From Streptomyces armeniacus (lineage in GTDB: Bacteria > Actinomycetota > Actinomycetes > Streptomycetales > Streptomycetaceae), in contig NZ_CP031320.1 of NCBI RefSeq assembly GCF_003355155.1, forward strand, positions 3,029,367 to 3,093,366: a stretch of 64,000 nt of DNA, written 5' to 3'. How positions within the stretch are numbered: position 1 is the first letter of the stretch; each line of letters begins with the position of its first letter. Of this stretch, positions 47,394 to 56,583 are shown piece after piece. Made by a program: the position numbers and the translations under genes. Below the pieces are notes generated by a model. The model was not told where the DNA came from. It ran no database searches and was given only the letters and a program-made list of their open reading frames with translations.

Positions 47394-48206
47394 TCAGTCG
47401 CTCGCGCCCGAGGGTGCCGGCACGCCCTCCGCCACGCACACCCGTACGCCCGCCGCGGCCAGCGCCGCCGCCAGGCCGGCGGCCGGCTGCCGGTCCGTGA
47501 CCACCGTGCCCACCGCGTCCAGCGGGCAGAGCAGCACCGGCGCGGACGCCTCGACCTTGGAGTGGTCCACCATCAGCACGACCTCGTCGGCTATGCCCAT
47601 CAGCGCCTGCTTCGTGGGCCGCTCCAGGTCCGTGCTGACGTAGATGCCGCGCTCGTCCACGGCCGCCGCGCCCAGGAAGAACAGCCGCACCCGCAGCCGG
47701 GCCACGCCCTCCACCGTCATGGGCCCGACGAAGGCCCGGCTCTCCGGGTTGAGGTCGCCGCCGAGTCCGACGACGCGGGTCGGCGGCCGGCCCAGCATCT
47801 GCTGGAGCACGGGCACCGAGTGCGTCACCACCGACCCGGTGAACGGCTGCGGCAGCGCCGCCGCCAGCTCGCACGGCGTGGTCCCGGCGTCGATGGCGAT
47901 CGCGTCGGCGGAGCCCACCAGCTCCGCCGCGCGGGCGCCGATGCGTACCTTGGCGTCGTGATGCGCGTCGGCACGGCCGGAGAAGGCCGGCACCTGGCTG
48001 CCCACCGGCAGGCTGACCCCGCCGCGTACGACCCGTACGAGCCCGTCCCGTTCCAGCAGCCGCAGGTCGCGCCGTACGGTCATGTCGGATACCTGCAGGT
48101 CGGCCGCGAGATCGCTGATCGACAGGAAGCCGCTGGCCTGGAGCCGGCTGAGAATCGCGTCCCGGCGCCCCGCGGCGGTGTCGTAGCGCGGCATGGCGTC
48201 GTTCAT
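47394..48206 (-). CDS. DeoR-family regulator of the sulfoquinovose locus
   Basis: 270 residues. Winged HTH at residues about 8-60 (SISDLAADLQVSDMTVRRDL), then the DeoR sensor domain with AIDAGTTPCELAAAL and VMVDHSKVEASAPVLL-type phospho-sugar pocket. In E. coli the sulfoquinovose genes are also run by a DeoR protein (CsqR/YihW). It lies between the two arms of the locus. Identical-type palindromes stand before the kinase operon and in its own divergent upstream region, so autoregulation and control of both arms are likely. AGGAGGG precedes the ATG at 48206; a second ATG lies four codons in. Confidence 0.88.
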   Translation of the reverse strand: MNDAMPRYDTAAGRRDAILSRLQASGFLSISDLAADLQVSDMTVRRDLRLLERDGLVRVVRGGVSLPVGSQVPAFSGRADAHHDAKVRIGARAAELVGSADAIAIDAGTTPCELAAALPQPFTGSVVTHSVPVLQQMLGRPPTRVVGLGGDLNPESRAFVGPMTVEGVARLRVRLFFLGAAAVDERGIYVSTDLERPTKQALMGIADEVVLMVDHSKVEASAPVLLCPLDAVGTVVTDRQPAAGLAAALAAAGVRVCVAEGVPAPSGASD

Positions 48207-48306
48207 GCGCCCTCCTCGGTTCGGTGCCCACGGCGCGTTGTCGCGACACGTACATCGCCACCTTACTCACGCGCCGTATCGCTGTGGTTTCTCCCTGATG
48301 AAGCTC

Positions 48307-48351
48307 TTGACATCGCCACAGTCAGCGTTACAGTCCCAACATCTTATGTTG
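48307..48351 (+). promoter_or_regulatory. Promoter plus operator of the isomerase-ABC-GH31 operon
   Basis: TTGACA (48307-48312) and TACAGT (48329-48334) are 16 bases apart. The palindrome CAACATCTTATGTTG (48337-48351) begins two bases after the -10 box, over the expected start of transcription. It differs from the site at 47306-47320 only in the spacer and one arm base. The region lies between divergent DeoR and isomerase genes. Confidence 0.72.
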
Positions 48352-48485
48352 CATTTCTAACAGACGGCCGGTGAGACAGCCACTCCCCACCCCTGGGCTC
48401 CGTTTCTCCGGTCTCCGGTCTCCGGTTCTCCGGTTCTCCGGTTGTCCCGCCACCGGACCCGCTCCGTACGTCAGGAAGGCCCGCA

Positions 48486-49886
48486 ATGCCGCGTGTCGCA
48501 CTCATCCCCACGGCCAGGCCCACCTTCGCCACCGACCAGGCACAGGTGCGGGCCGACGCCGCCCGCGCGCTGCTGGCCGAGCTCGGCGCGGACGTCGCCG
48601 GGCCCGCCGGACTCGTCATGACGCCCGAGGACGTCGAGGCGGCGGCCCCCGCGCTGGACGGCGCCGACCTGGTGGTCAACGTCTGCGCCTCGTTCTCCGA
48701 CGCCACCCCCGCGCAGCGGCTCTACGCCGGGCTGGACCGGCCGCTGCTGCTGTGGGCGTTCCGCGAGCCGGGCGAGACCGGCGACCGGCTGTGGCTCAAC
48801 TCCCTCTGCGGCGCCAACCTCTTCGCCCACGCCGTCGTGCGCGGCGGCGGCGCCGTACACCTGATCCACGGCGACCCGGACGAGCCCGCCGTACGCGAGG
48901 CCCTCGCCCGCGCGCTGGCCGGCGAGCTGCCCGCGCCGCCCGCGCTGCCCGCCGTACGCGGCGAACGGGCCGCGCCCGAGCCCGTACGGGCCGGGCTGGA
49001 GCGGCTGCACGGGCGCCGCCTCGGCCTGGTAGGGGACGCGCCGCCCGGATTCACGCCCAGCGAGTACGACGCGGAGCTCGTGCGTGAGCTGTTCGGGATC
49101 TCCGTCGAGACCCTCACCGTGGACGACGCCATCGACGCGGCCCGGCGGGTCGAGCCCGCCGTACGGGACGCGGAGTACGCGTCCGCCACCGCCGCCCAGC
49201 CCAGCCTGGCCGGCGTGGACCCGGAGCAGGCCGGGCTCGCCGCCGCCGTCACCACCTCGCTGCGTGCGTGGACCGAGGACCGGGGGCTGGCCGCCGCGGC
49301 GGTCCGTTGCTGGCCGGAGTTCCCGACCCGGCTCGGCGCCTGCCCCTGCTCGTCGCTGTCCCGGCTCGCGGACGAGGGCACCCCGACGGCCTGCGAGCGC
49401 GATGTGTACGGGGCCGTGACCATGCTGCTGCTCGAGGCGCTCGGCGCGGGCCCCACGTACCTCGTGGACACCGTCGACGTGGACCGGGACCGCAACGTGC
49501 TGCGGCTGTGGCACTGCGGCGCCGCCGCCACGGCGCTCGCCGCCGACCCGGCGCGGGCCACCCAGTCCGTGCACTGCAACCGCAAGCTGGGCGTCGCCGG
49601 GGACTTCCCGCTGCGCACCGGGCCCGTGATGATCGCGCGGCTGACCGAGGACCCCGCGCGGCGCGGGCGGCTGCGGCTGCTGGTCTCCGCGGGCGAGTCG
49701 CTGCCCGCCCCGAACCGCTTCCAGGGCAACACCGCCGAGGTACGCGTCGGCCCGCCCGCCGACGATCTTGTCCAGTCCCTGGTCACGGGTGGCTTTCCGC
49801 ACCACACGGTGCTCGCCTGGACCGATGTACGGCCCGCCCTGCGCACCGCCGCCGACCTGCTCGGCATCCCCGTCACCGAGTGGTGA
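48486..49886 (+). CDS. L-fucose/L-arabinose-isomerase-family protein, predicted sulfoquinovose isomerase
   Basis: 466 residues. The two Rossmann-like halves and C-terminal domain of the fucose isomerase group (COG2407 type) are recognisable: LVVNVCASFSDATPAQRLY, PLLLWAFREPG, RLWLNSLCGANLFAHA, and the metal-ligand region ACERDVYGAVTMLLLEALG, DTVDVDRDRN and LRLWHCGAA. Its place as the first gene of the importer/glycosidase operon, opposite a sulfofructose kinase and SFP aldolase, predicts isomerisation of sulfoquinovose to sulfofructose. E. coli uses an unrelated isomerase (YihS). Substrate is inferred from context. Confidence 0.8.
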   Translation: MPRVALIPTARPTFATDQAQVRADAARALLAELGADVAGPAGLVMTPEDVEAAAPALDGADLVVNVCASFSDATPAQRLYAGLDRPLLLWAFREPGETGDRLWLNSLCGANLFAHAVVRGGGAVHLIHGDPDEPAVREALARALAGELPAPPALPAVRGERAAPEPVRAGLERLHGRRLGLVGDAPPGFTPSEYDAELVRELFGISVETLTVDDAIDAARRVEPAVRDAEYASATAAQPSLAGVDPEQAGLAAAVTTSLRAWTEDRGLAAAAVRCWPEFPTRLGACPCSSLSRLADEGTPTACERDVYGAVTMLLLEALGAGPTYLVDTVDVDRDRNVLRLWHCGAAATALAADPARATQSVHCNRKLGVAGDFPLRTGPVMIARLTEDPARRGRLRLLVSAGESLPAPNRFQGNTAEVRVGPPADDLVQSLVTGGFPHHTVLAWTDVRPALRTAADLLGIPVTEW

Positions 49887-49938
49887 CGGCGTCCATCAGC
49901 TGCACTCCCGTCAGCTGCACGAGGAGGGATGAGGAAGC

Positions 49939-51270
49939 ATGACCGAACACTCACGGCCGTACGGGCTCAGCCGCCGCGGACTGCTCCGCGCGGCCGCCGT
50001 GGGCGGGACCGTCGCCACCGCCGCGGCCTGCGCCGGTCCGGGCACCACCCGAGGCGGCCGGTCGGGCGCGGGTGCGCCGTCCGACGTGCCGAAGCCGGTC
50101 AGCGGCAGGGCGGACGCACGGATATCGTTCGCGCACTGGCGGGCGGAGGACAAGAAGGTACTCGCCGAGCTCATCGGCGACTTCACCGCGCGCCACCGCG
50201 GCAGCGGCGTACAGCAGGACATCTCCCCGGCGCAGGACTACCAGGCCAACGCGTTGCAGCGGCTCAAGAGCGGCGCCGTCGGCGATGTGCTGACGGCGTT
50301 CCGCGGCGCGCAGTTCGCCGACATGCTGAAGGCCGGGCTGTTCACCGAGCTGTCGGCGCAGACGTTCGCCGACCACTACATGCCCCGGCACAGCCGCGGC
50401 GGACGGGACGCCGCCGGGCGGCTGTTCGGCCTCCCGTACCAGCTGGTGTTTCTCATGCCGCTGGCCAACGGCGACCTGCTGGAGAAGGCCGGCTACGCCG
50501 ACCCGCCGCAGGACTGGGACGGCTACCTCGACCTCTGCGACAAGCTCAAGTCGCGCGGCACGGTCCCGCTGGCCTGGCCCGGCGCCGAACCGGGCAACGC
50601 GGGCCAGCTGTTCAACTCCATGGTGATGAACAACGCGCCCCACGACGACGCCTGCGCCCGCATCGAGTCCGGCAAGGCGAAGGTCACCGACGACTGGTTC
50701 CTGCGCATCCTCGGGCAGTACGCGCAGCTGCGCCCGTTCGTGCAGCGGAAGGCGGCCGGCACCCAGGTCGAGCCCGCGCAGCAGATGTTCGCGCGCGGCT
50801 CCGCGGCGATGCTGGCCACCGGCTCGTACCACATGGCGGCCGTACGGCAGCTGGACGCGGAGTTCCCCATCGCGCTCGTCCCGCCGATCACGGTGGCCAA
50901 GGGCGAGCGGCCGCGCTACGTCGGCACCCACAACGCGACGTTCATCCTCGGCGTGAACGCCGCGAGCAAGCACGCCACCACGGCCCTGCGCTTCGTCGAG
51001 TACCTGTCGACGCCGTCGGTGGCGACCCGGTACGCGAACGGCACCGCGCAGCATCTGACGGTCACCGGCGTCACGTACGAGAACAAGGACCTGCGCGACA
51101 CCCAGCACTGGCTGGAGAAGCGCACGATGCTCGCCCCGCGCTACCAGATCGAGGACATCGACATGCTCAACGCCGTCGAGGGCGCCTGCGCGAAGGTGCT
51201 CACCGGCACATCGCCCGGCAAGGCCGCCGAGGCCGCGCAGCGGGTCGTGGACCAGCGGCGGCGCAAGTGA
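49939..51270 (+). CDS. ABC sugar-binding lipoprotein (Tat-exported)
   Basis: 443 residues. A twin-arginine signal (LSRRGLLRAAAVGG) is followed by a lipobox ending in Cys (TAAAC), so it is a lipid-anchored periplasm-equivalent binding protein. The body resembles family 1 extracellular solute-binding proteins (RISFAHWRAEDKK, LFGLPYQLVFLM). GAGGAGGG precedes the start. It is followed without a gap by two permeases and should capture sulfoquinovose or a sulfoquinovosyl glycoside. Confidence 0.9.
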   Translation: MTEHSRPYGLSRRGLLRAAAVGGTVATAAACAGPGTTRGGRSGAGAPSDVPKPVSGRADARISFAHWRAEDKKVLAELIGDFTARHRGSGVQQDISPAQDYQANALQRLKSGAVGDVLTAFRGAQFADMLKAGLFTELSAQTFADHYMPRHSRGGRDAAGRLFGLPYQLVFLMPLANGDLLEKAGYADPPQDWDGYLDLCDKLKSRGTVPLAWPGAEPGNAGQLFNSMVMNNAPHDDACARIESGKAKVTDDWFLRILGQYAQLRPFVQRKAAGTQVEPAQQMFARGSAAMLATGSYHMAAVRQLDAEFPIALVPPITVAKGERPRYVGTHNATFILGVNAASKHATTALRFVEYLSTPSVATRYANGTAQHLTVTGVTYENKDLRDTQHWLEKRTMLAPRYQIEDIDMLNAVEGACAKVLTGTSPGKAAEAAQRVVDQRRRK

Positions 51271-52241
51271 GCGCCCCCAGCCCGAGCCCGGTGAAGACCG
51301 GCCCCGCGCCCGCGGCCCGCCCGCCGTCCCGCGAGCGCGGACCGGGGCGCGCCCGCGGACTGAAGCGGCGGTACGGGCACCCGGCGTTCTTTCTGTTCCC
51401 GTTGCCCGCGCTCGTGCTGTACGTGATCTTCTTCGCGATCCCCACGGTGCAGGCGTTCCAGTACGCCGTCACGAACTGGGACGGCTACAGCGCGGAGTAC
51501 GACTCGGTCGGCCTCGACAACTTCCGGCAACTGGCCGGCGGCGACGACCTGTTCTCCAACGCCATGACGAACAGCCTGAAGTTCATGCTGGTCGTCGTGG
51601 TCTTCCAGACCCTGTTCTCGCTCGTCCTGGCGTCCATGCTCACCCGCAACAGCCGCTCCTCGACGCTGCTGCGCGCCGTGTTCTTCCTGCCCACGATCCT
51701 GTCCAGCGTGTCGGTCGCGTTCGTCTGGAAGTTCATCTACGACCCCAACTTCGGGCTCGCCAACCGCGCCCTGGAAAGCGTCGGGCTGGACGCGCTGACC
51801 AGCTCGTACCTCGGTGACGACGGCAAGGCGATCTACTTCCTGGCGCTCACCCAGATCTGGTTCCACACCGGCCAGATGATGGTCATCTTCATCGCCGGCC
51901 TCCAGCAGATCCCGCGGGAGCTGTACGAGGCCGCCGCGATCGACGGCGTGAGCCGGTGGCAGCGGTTCCGGCACGTGACGTGGCCGATGATCGCCCCGGC
52001 GACCGGCATCGTGATCGCGTACACCACCATCCAGTCGTTCAAGGCGTTCGACCTGGTGCTGGGGCTGGGCGGGAATCCGCCGCAGGGGTCGCTGGACATC
52101 CTGTCGACCCGTATCTACACCTCGTTCGCCAACTCCGAGTTCGGCTACGCGGCCGCCGAGTCGATCGTCTTCATGGCGCTGATCGCCCTCGTCACGGTGA
52201 TCCAGCGGCGCACCGTCAAACTCACCCAGTCAGGAGCGTGA
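51267..52241 (+). CDS. ABC sugar permease (MalF-like)
   Basis: 324 residues, six transmembrane helices, with the EAA loop ELYEAAAIDGVSRWQRFRHVT that contacts the ATPase. Residues 1-35 are a Pro/Arg-rich cytoplasmic leader. The GTG start overlaps the binding-protein TGA by four bases. No ATPase gene is in the operon; in Streptomyces a shared ATPase (MsiK) usually energises such importers. Confidence 0.92.
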   Translation: MSAPSPSPVKTGPAPAARPPSRERGPGRARGLKRRYGHPAFFLFPLPALVLYVIFFAIPTVQAFQYAVTNWDGYSAEYDSVGLDNFRQLAGGDDLFSNAMTNSLKFMLVVVVFQTLFSLVLASMLTRNSRSSTLLRAVFFLPTILSSVSVAFVWKFIYDPNFGLANRALESVGLDALTSSYLGDDGKAIYFLALTQIWFHTGQMMVIFIAGLQQIPRELYEAAAIDGVSRWQRFRHVTWPMIAPATGIVIAYTTIQSFKAFDLVLGLGGNPPQGSLDILSTRIYTSFANSEFGYAAAESIVFMALIALVTVIQRRTVKLTQSGA

Positions 52242-52242
52242 G

Positions 52243-53058
52243 ATGGGATCCCGAATCGGACGGCGCGCACTGCTCGGCGTGTACGCGGCGCTCGTCCTGG
52301 TGCCCCTGCTGGTGATGCTCGCCGGCAGCTTCAAGTCCACCTCGGACCTGTTCAGCAACCCCTTCTCGCTGCCCGAGGAGTGGCGGTTCGGCAACTACAG
52401 CGAGGTGCTGGGCAGCGCGGACCTGAGCACCGCGTTCACCAACAGCGCCGTCGTCAGCACCTGTTCCGTGACGCTGACGCTGCTGCTGGGCAGCCTGGCC
52501 GCGTACGGGGTGGCCCGGATACCCGGCTGGCCGGGCTGGGCCATCTACGGCTTCCTCGTGCTCGGCATGTCCGTGCCCGCGCAGGCCAACATGATCCCGC
52601 AGTTCGTCCTCTTCGACGTGCTCGGGCTGACCGACAGCCTGACCGGACTGGTCCTGATCAACATCGTCACCACGCTGCCCGTCGCCGTGTTCATCCTCGC
52701 GGGTTTCATGCGGACGCTGCCGCGGGAGATCTACGAGGCCGCCGCGCTCGACGGCGTCGGGCCGTGGCGCACGTACCGTTCGATCACGCTGCCGCTGTCC
52801 CTGCCGTCCCTCGCCGCCACGGCGATCTTCCTGCTCGTCATCCACTGGAACGAGCTGCTGTACCCGCTGCTGTTCATCAACGACCCCGAGAAGCGCACCC
52901 TGCCGCTGGCCCTGCTGAACTTCCAGGGCGAGTTCCTCACCAACTACCCGCTGCTGTTCACCGGCGTCGTCGTGGCGTCGCTGCCCCTCGTCGTCGGCTA
53001 CATCTTCCTCCAGCGGTTCTTCATCGCCGGGATGACCGCCGGCTCGGTCAAGGAGTGA
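52243..53058 (+). CDS. ABC sugar permease (MalG-like)
   Basis: 271 residues, six transmembrane helices, with the EAA loop EIYEAAALDGVGPWRTYRSIT. It pairs with the MalF-like permease, whose stop is one base before its ATG. The third gene of the importer set. Confidence 0.92.
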   Translation: MGSRIGRRALLGVYAALVLVPLLVMLAGSFKSTSDLFSNPFSLPEEWRFGNYSEVLGSADLSTAFTNSAVVSTCSVTLTLLLGSLAAYGVARIPGWPGWAIYGFLVLGMSVPAQANMIPQFVLFDVLGLTDSLTGLVLINIVTTLPVAVFILAGFMRTLPREIYEAAALDGVGPWRTYRSITLPLSLPSLAATAIFLLVIHWNELLYPLLFINDPEKRTLPLALLNFQGEFLTNYPLLFTGVVVASLPLVVGYIFLQRFFIAGMTAGSVKE

Positions 53059-53061
53059 CAC

Positions 53062-55449
53062 GTGTACCTGCTCCGTGAGATCACCGCGGTGCGCCCGTAC
53101 GAGGGCGGCGTGGAGTGCGCCGTACGCGCCGTGCGCTGCCTCGAACTGCCCGGCACACCGGGCTATCTGACCGGCGAGCCACCCGACGGGCAGGGCATCG
53201 AGACGACCATGCCCAACCTTCCGGAGCTGCCCGTGCCGCCGCTCGACCCGCGCGGCTTCGTGCTGCGGGTCGCCTTCGGCAGCGAGGACGCGGTCCGGAT
53301 CACCCTCGCGCCGGAGGGCGCGCGGGTGCTGGACGAGGAGCCCGGCTGGCTGGGCATCGTGCTGGACGGCGGGCAGGGGTACGGGCCCGCGCCCCGTGTG
53401 CGTACGGCCGATGTGGCGTCGGACGGCGGCGGGCGCGGCACGCCGGAGACGGTGCTGCAGACCGGGCGGTTGCGGGTGCGCGTGGCCCGGCGGCCGTTCG
53501 CCCTCGCCGTGGAGGACACCGCGACGGGGCGCACGCTGCTGCGTACGGGGGAGCGGCTGCGGCAGGTGGCCGGGTTCCCGATGGCGCCGCCCGTACTGGC
53601 CGCGGAGGCGGGCTCGGATGGGGAGGCCGGCACCGTGCTCAACCTCGAACTCGGCCCCGACGAGCGGATCACCGGCTTCGGCGAGCAGTTCGGCCCGCTG
53701 GTGAAGAACGGCCAGCGGCTCCGCCTCCGCGTCGAGGACGCGCTCGGCACCGGCACCGGCATGGCGTACAAGCCGGTGCCCGTCTGGCACTCCACCAGCG
53801 GCTACCTCGGCTTCCTCAACACGGGCGCCGTCGTCACCGCCGACGTCGGCCACCGGCGACCCGACGTGCTCGGCCTGACCGTGCACGACGAGGCGCTCGA
53901 CCTGTGGGTGATCGGCGCGCCCGACCCGAAGGACCGGCTGTCCCGGTACACCGGGCTGACCGGCCGCGCCGCCGTGCCCCCGCTGTGGTCCCTCGGCTAC
54001 TGGATGGGCCGCTGCCGCTACCACAGCGCCGCCGAGATGAACGACGTCGGCGACACCATGCGGAAGCACGAGGTGCCCTGCGACGTGCTGCACCTCGACC
54101 CGGACTGGCTCGTGGTCGACCGGCTGAACTGCGACTTCATCTGGAACACCGAACGCTTCGGCGACCGCGCCGAGTTCGTCGCCGGGTTGCGCGAGCGCGG
54201 CCTGCGGCTGTCGCTGTGGGAGCTGCCCTACCTCGACCCCGCCTCACCCCGGCACGCGGAGGCCCGCGCACGCGGCTACCTCGTACGGGACGCCGACGGC
54301 GAACCCGCCCAGGTGGCCGGCACCCCCACGCCCGACGGACGGCCGCGCGCCCTGCTGGACTTCACCAACCCGGAGGCCGCCGCCTGGTGGCAGGACCTGC
54401 ACACGGACTTCCTCGCCGACGGCGTGGCCGTGTTCAAGACCGACTTCGGCGAGGGCCTGCCCGACGGCACGGTCCCGGCCGACGGCACCCCCGCCCACCA
54501 CGCGCACAACCTCTACCCGCTGCGCTACAACGGCGCCGTCTCCGCCGCGATCGCCGCCCGCACCGGCCGCAACGCGCTGGTGTGGGGCCGCTCGGGCTGG
54601 GCGGGCTCGCAGCGTTACCCGGGCCAGTGGGGCGGCGACGCGGAGTCGACGGTCGCGGGGATGCGTTCGACGGTGCGCGGCGGCCTCTCGTACGCCCTCA
54701 GCGCGCCCGGCTTCTGGAGCCACGATATCGGCGGCTTCTTCGGGCCGGAGCTGACCCCGGAGCTGTACGTGCGCTGGACGCAGCTGGGCGCCCTGTCCCC
54801 GCTGATGCGCGCGCACGGGCTGCGGCCGCGCGAGCCGTGGGCGTTCGGCGACCGGGCGCTGGAGATCGCGCGCCGCTGGGTGCGGCTGCGCTACGCGCTG
54901 CTGCCGTACCTGTGGCAGACGGCGCACGAGTCCGCCGCGCACGGCTGGCCGCTGATGCGGCCGCTGGGCCTGGAGTTCCCGGGCGACCCCGTGGCCGCGA
55001 CCGTGGACGACGCGTTCCTGCTGGGCCCGGACCTGCTGGTGGTGCCCGTCTTCGACGACGGGCCGGGGCCGGTCCGGCGCCGCTTCTGGGTACCGGAGGG
55101 CGGCTGGACGGACCTGCTCACCGGCGAGCGCCACACCGGACCCGGATACGCCGAACGCACCGTCGCCCTGGAGGACATGCCGGTCCTCGTGCGCGACGGC
55201 TGCTGGCTGCCGCGGCTGGACGTGGACGCGGCCGTCCGCTCGACGGACGACCTGCCGGACCGGCCGTGGCGGCTGGAGCTGTACGGGACGGGGGACGGTA
55301 CGGGGGACGGCGTGCGTGAACGGGCCGGGCGCGAACTGACCGGCTTCGACGGCACGCCCACCCGCGTACGGGTCGAGGGCGACACCGTGTACGCGGAGGG
55401 CAGCCAGCCGTTCGCGGCGCACGCGGTACGGCAGGGGGCCCGGCGGTGA
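53062..55449 (+). CDS. GH31 glycoside hydrolase, predicted to release the imported sulfo-sugar
   Basis: 795 residues. An N-terminal beta-sandwich precedes a (beta/alpha)8 barrel of family GH31. The nucleophile is Asp461 in FKTDFGEG and the acid/base Asp526 in WGGDAEST, with SRYTGLTGRAAVPPLWSLG and APGFWSHDIGGFFG nearby. These motifs resemble the alpha-xylosidase YicI more than the sulfoquinovosidase YihQ. Context argues for hydrolysis of sulfoquinovosyl glycerol or a related glycoside, but motif resemblance leaves alpha-xyloside or alpha-glucoside open. The GTG start is four bases after the permease stop, and the gene overlaps the next by four bases. Confidence 0.88.
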   Translation: MYLLREITAVRPYEGGVECAVRAVRCLELPGTPGYLTGEPPDGQGIETTMPNLPELPVPPLDPRGFVLRVAFGSEDAVRITLAPEGARVLDEEPGWLGIVLDGGQGYGPAPRVRTADVASDGGGRGTPETVLQTGRLRVRVARRPFALAVEDTATGRTLLRTGERLRQVAGFPMAPPVLAAEAGSDGEAGTVLNLELGPDERITGFGEQFGPLVKNGQRLRLRVEDALGTGTGMAYKPVPVWHSTSGYLGFLNTGAVVTADVGHRRPDVLGLTVHDEALDLWVIGAPDPKDRLSRYTGLTGRAAVPPLWSLGYWMGRCRYHSAAEMNDVGDTMRKHEVPCDVLHLDPDWLVVDRLNCDFIWNTERFGDRAEFVAGLRERGLRLSLWELPYLDPASPRHAEARARGYLVRDADGEPAQVAGTPTPDGRPRALLDFTNPEAAAWWQDLHTDFLADGVAVFKTDFGEGLPDGTVPADGTPAHHAHNLYPLRYNGAVSAAIAARTGRNALVWGRSGWAGSQRYPGQWGGDAESTVAGMRSTVRGGLSYALSAPGFWSHDIGGFFGPELTPELYVRWTQLGALSPLMRAHGLRPREPWAFGDRALEIARRWVRLRYALLPYLWQTAHESAAHGWPLMRPLGLEFPGDPVAATVDDAFLLGPDLLVVPVFDDGPGPVRRRFWVPEGGWTDLLTGERHTGPGYAERTVALEDMPVLVRDGCWLPRLDVDAAVRSTDDLPDRPWRLELYGTGDGTGDGVRERAGRELTGFDGTPTRVRVEGDTVYAEGSQPFAAHAVRQGARR

Positions 55450-56540
55450 GCGCCGCCTTCCCGGGGGCGCCGGACTTCCCGGAGAAGCGCGACCGGCTCT
55501 GCGAACTCGCCGCCCGGCACGGCCTCGACGCACTGGTGCTGCGCGAACCGGCCACCCTGGCCTGGCTGCTGGGCGCCCGCGTGCACGTGCCGCAGACCCT
55601 GGACAGCGCCTGCTTCACCGTGCTGCTGACGGCCGCGACGGGCGAACTCGCCGTCGCCGCCAACGCCATCGAGGCACCCCGGCTGCGCGACACCGAACTC
55701 GCCGGGCTCGCCGCCGACTGGCGGACCGTCCCGTGGTGGGAGAACCGCGACGCCGGGCTGCCGACCGGGCCACGCACCGGCTCGGACCGGCCGGGGCCGC
55801 ACGACGTGCCGCTGGCGGCGGAGATCGCGCGCGTCCGCCGGGTGCTCACCGGCCACCAGCAGGAGCTGCTGGCCGAGGTCGCCCGGGACACGGCGGAGGC
55901 GGCGACGGACACGGCGTACGGGCTGGCACCGGGCCGTACGGAACGGCAGGCCGCCGCCGCACTGGCGCACGCGCTGCTGGACCGGGGCCTCGACCCGGTG
56001 GTGCTGCTGGCGGCGGCCGACGAACGCATCGCCCTGCACCGCCACCCGCTGCCCACGGACCGCGCGGCCACCGGACGGCTGATGCTCGTCGCGTGCGCGC
56101 GCCGGCACGGCCTCATCGCGAGCATCACGCGGACGGTGTCGTTCGGCGCGCCGTCCGAGGCCGGACGGCGGGACTACGCACGGCTGCTGGAGGTTGAACG
56201 TGCCTTCCTGGACGCCTCGTTGCCGGGCGCGCGCCTCGGCGACGTCTTCGGCGCGGGCGTGGCCGCGTACGCCGCGAACGGCCTCCCCGCCGACGAGTGG
56301 CACCGGCACCACCAGGGCGGCTTCTCCGGCACGCAGCCGCGCGAGTTCCCGGCGCACCACACCTCGGAGGAACTCCTGCCGGAGGGCGGGGTCGTGGCGT
56401 GGAACCCCAGCGGCGGCGGCTGGAAGACCGAGGACACCGCACTCGTACGGGCGGAGGGCGTACGCACCCTGGTGCACGACCCGCGCTGGCCGGCGGTCCC
56501 GTGCGGGGGCCGCGACCGCCCGGACATCCTGACGCTCTGA
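55446..56540 (+). CDS. M24 (creatinase/aminopeptidase-fold) protein lacking the metal-binding Asp residues
   Basis: 364 residues with the two-domain creatinase/prolidase architecture: an N-terminal domain (KRDRLCELAARHGLDALVLR) and a pita-bread C-domain with HHQGGFSGTQPREFPAH. In metallo-aminopeptidases the strand before 'ITRTV' carries two Asp metal ligands. Here it reads LMLVACARRHGLIASITRTV, so neither is present, and the 'GHGIG' His motif is altered. It may thus be a non-metal enzyme like creatinase, or a binding protein. It is coupled by a GTGA overlap to the GH31 gene. Role in sulfo-sugar use unknown. Confidence 0.78.
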   Translation: MSAAFPGAPDFPEKRDRLCELAARHGLDALVLREPATLAWLLGARVHVPQTLDSACFTVLLTAATGELAVAANAIEAPRLRDTELAGLAADWRTVPWWENRDAGLPTGPRTGSDRPGPHDVPLAAEIARVRRVLTGHQQELLAEVARDTAEAATDTAYGLAPGRTERQAAAALAHALLDRGLDPVVLLAAADERIALHRHPLPTDRAATGRLMLVACARRHGLIASITRTVSFGAPSEAGRRDYARLLEVERAFLDASLPGARLGDVFGAGVAAYAANGLPADEWHRHHQGGFSGTQPREFPAHHTSEELLPEGGVVAWNPSGGGWKTEDTALVRAEGVRTLVHDPRWPAVPCGGRDRPDILTL

Positions 56541-56583
56541 ACGGCCCGTTCGAACCCCGCCCCGTACAGGAGGGAACCACACC

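Noticed and set aside
49939..53058. Complete ABC importer with its own ATPase
   Set aside because: No nucleotide-binding subunit gene is present in the operon; a shared MsiK-type ATPase elsewhere is the usual Streptomyces solution.
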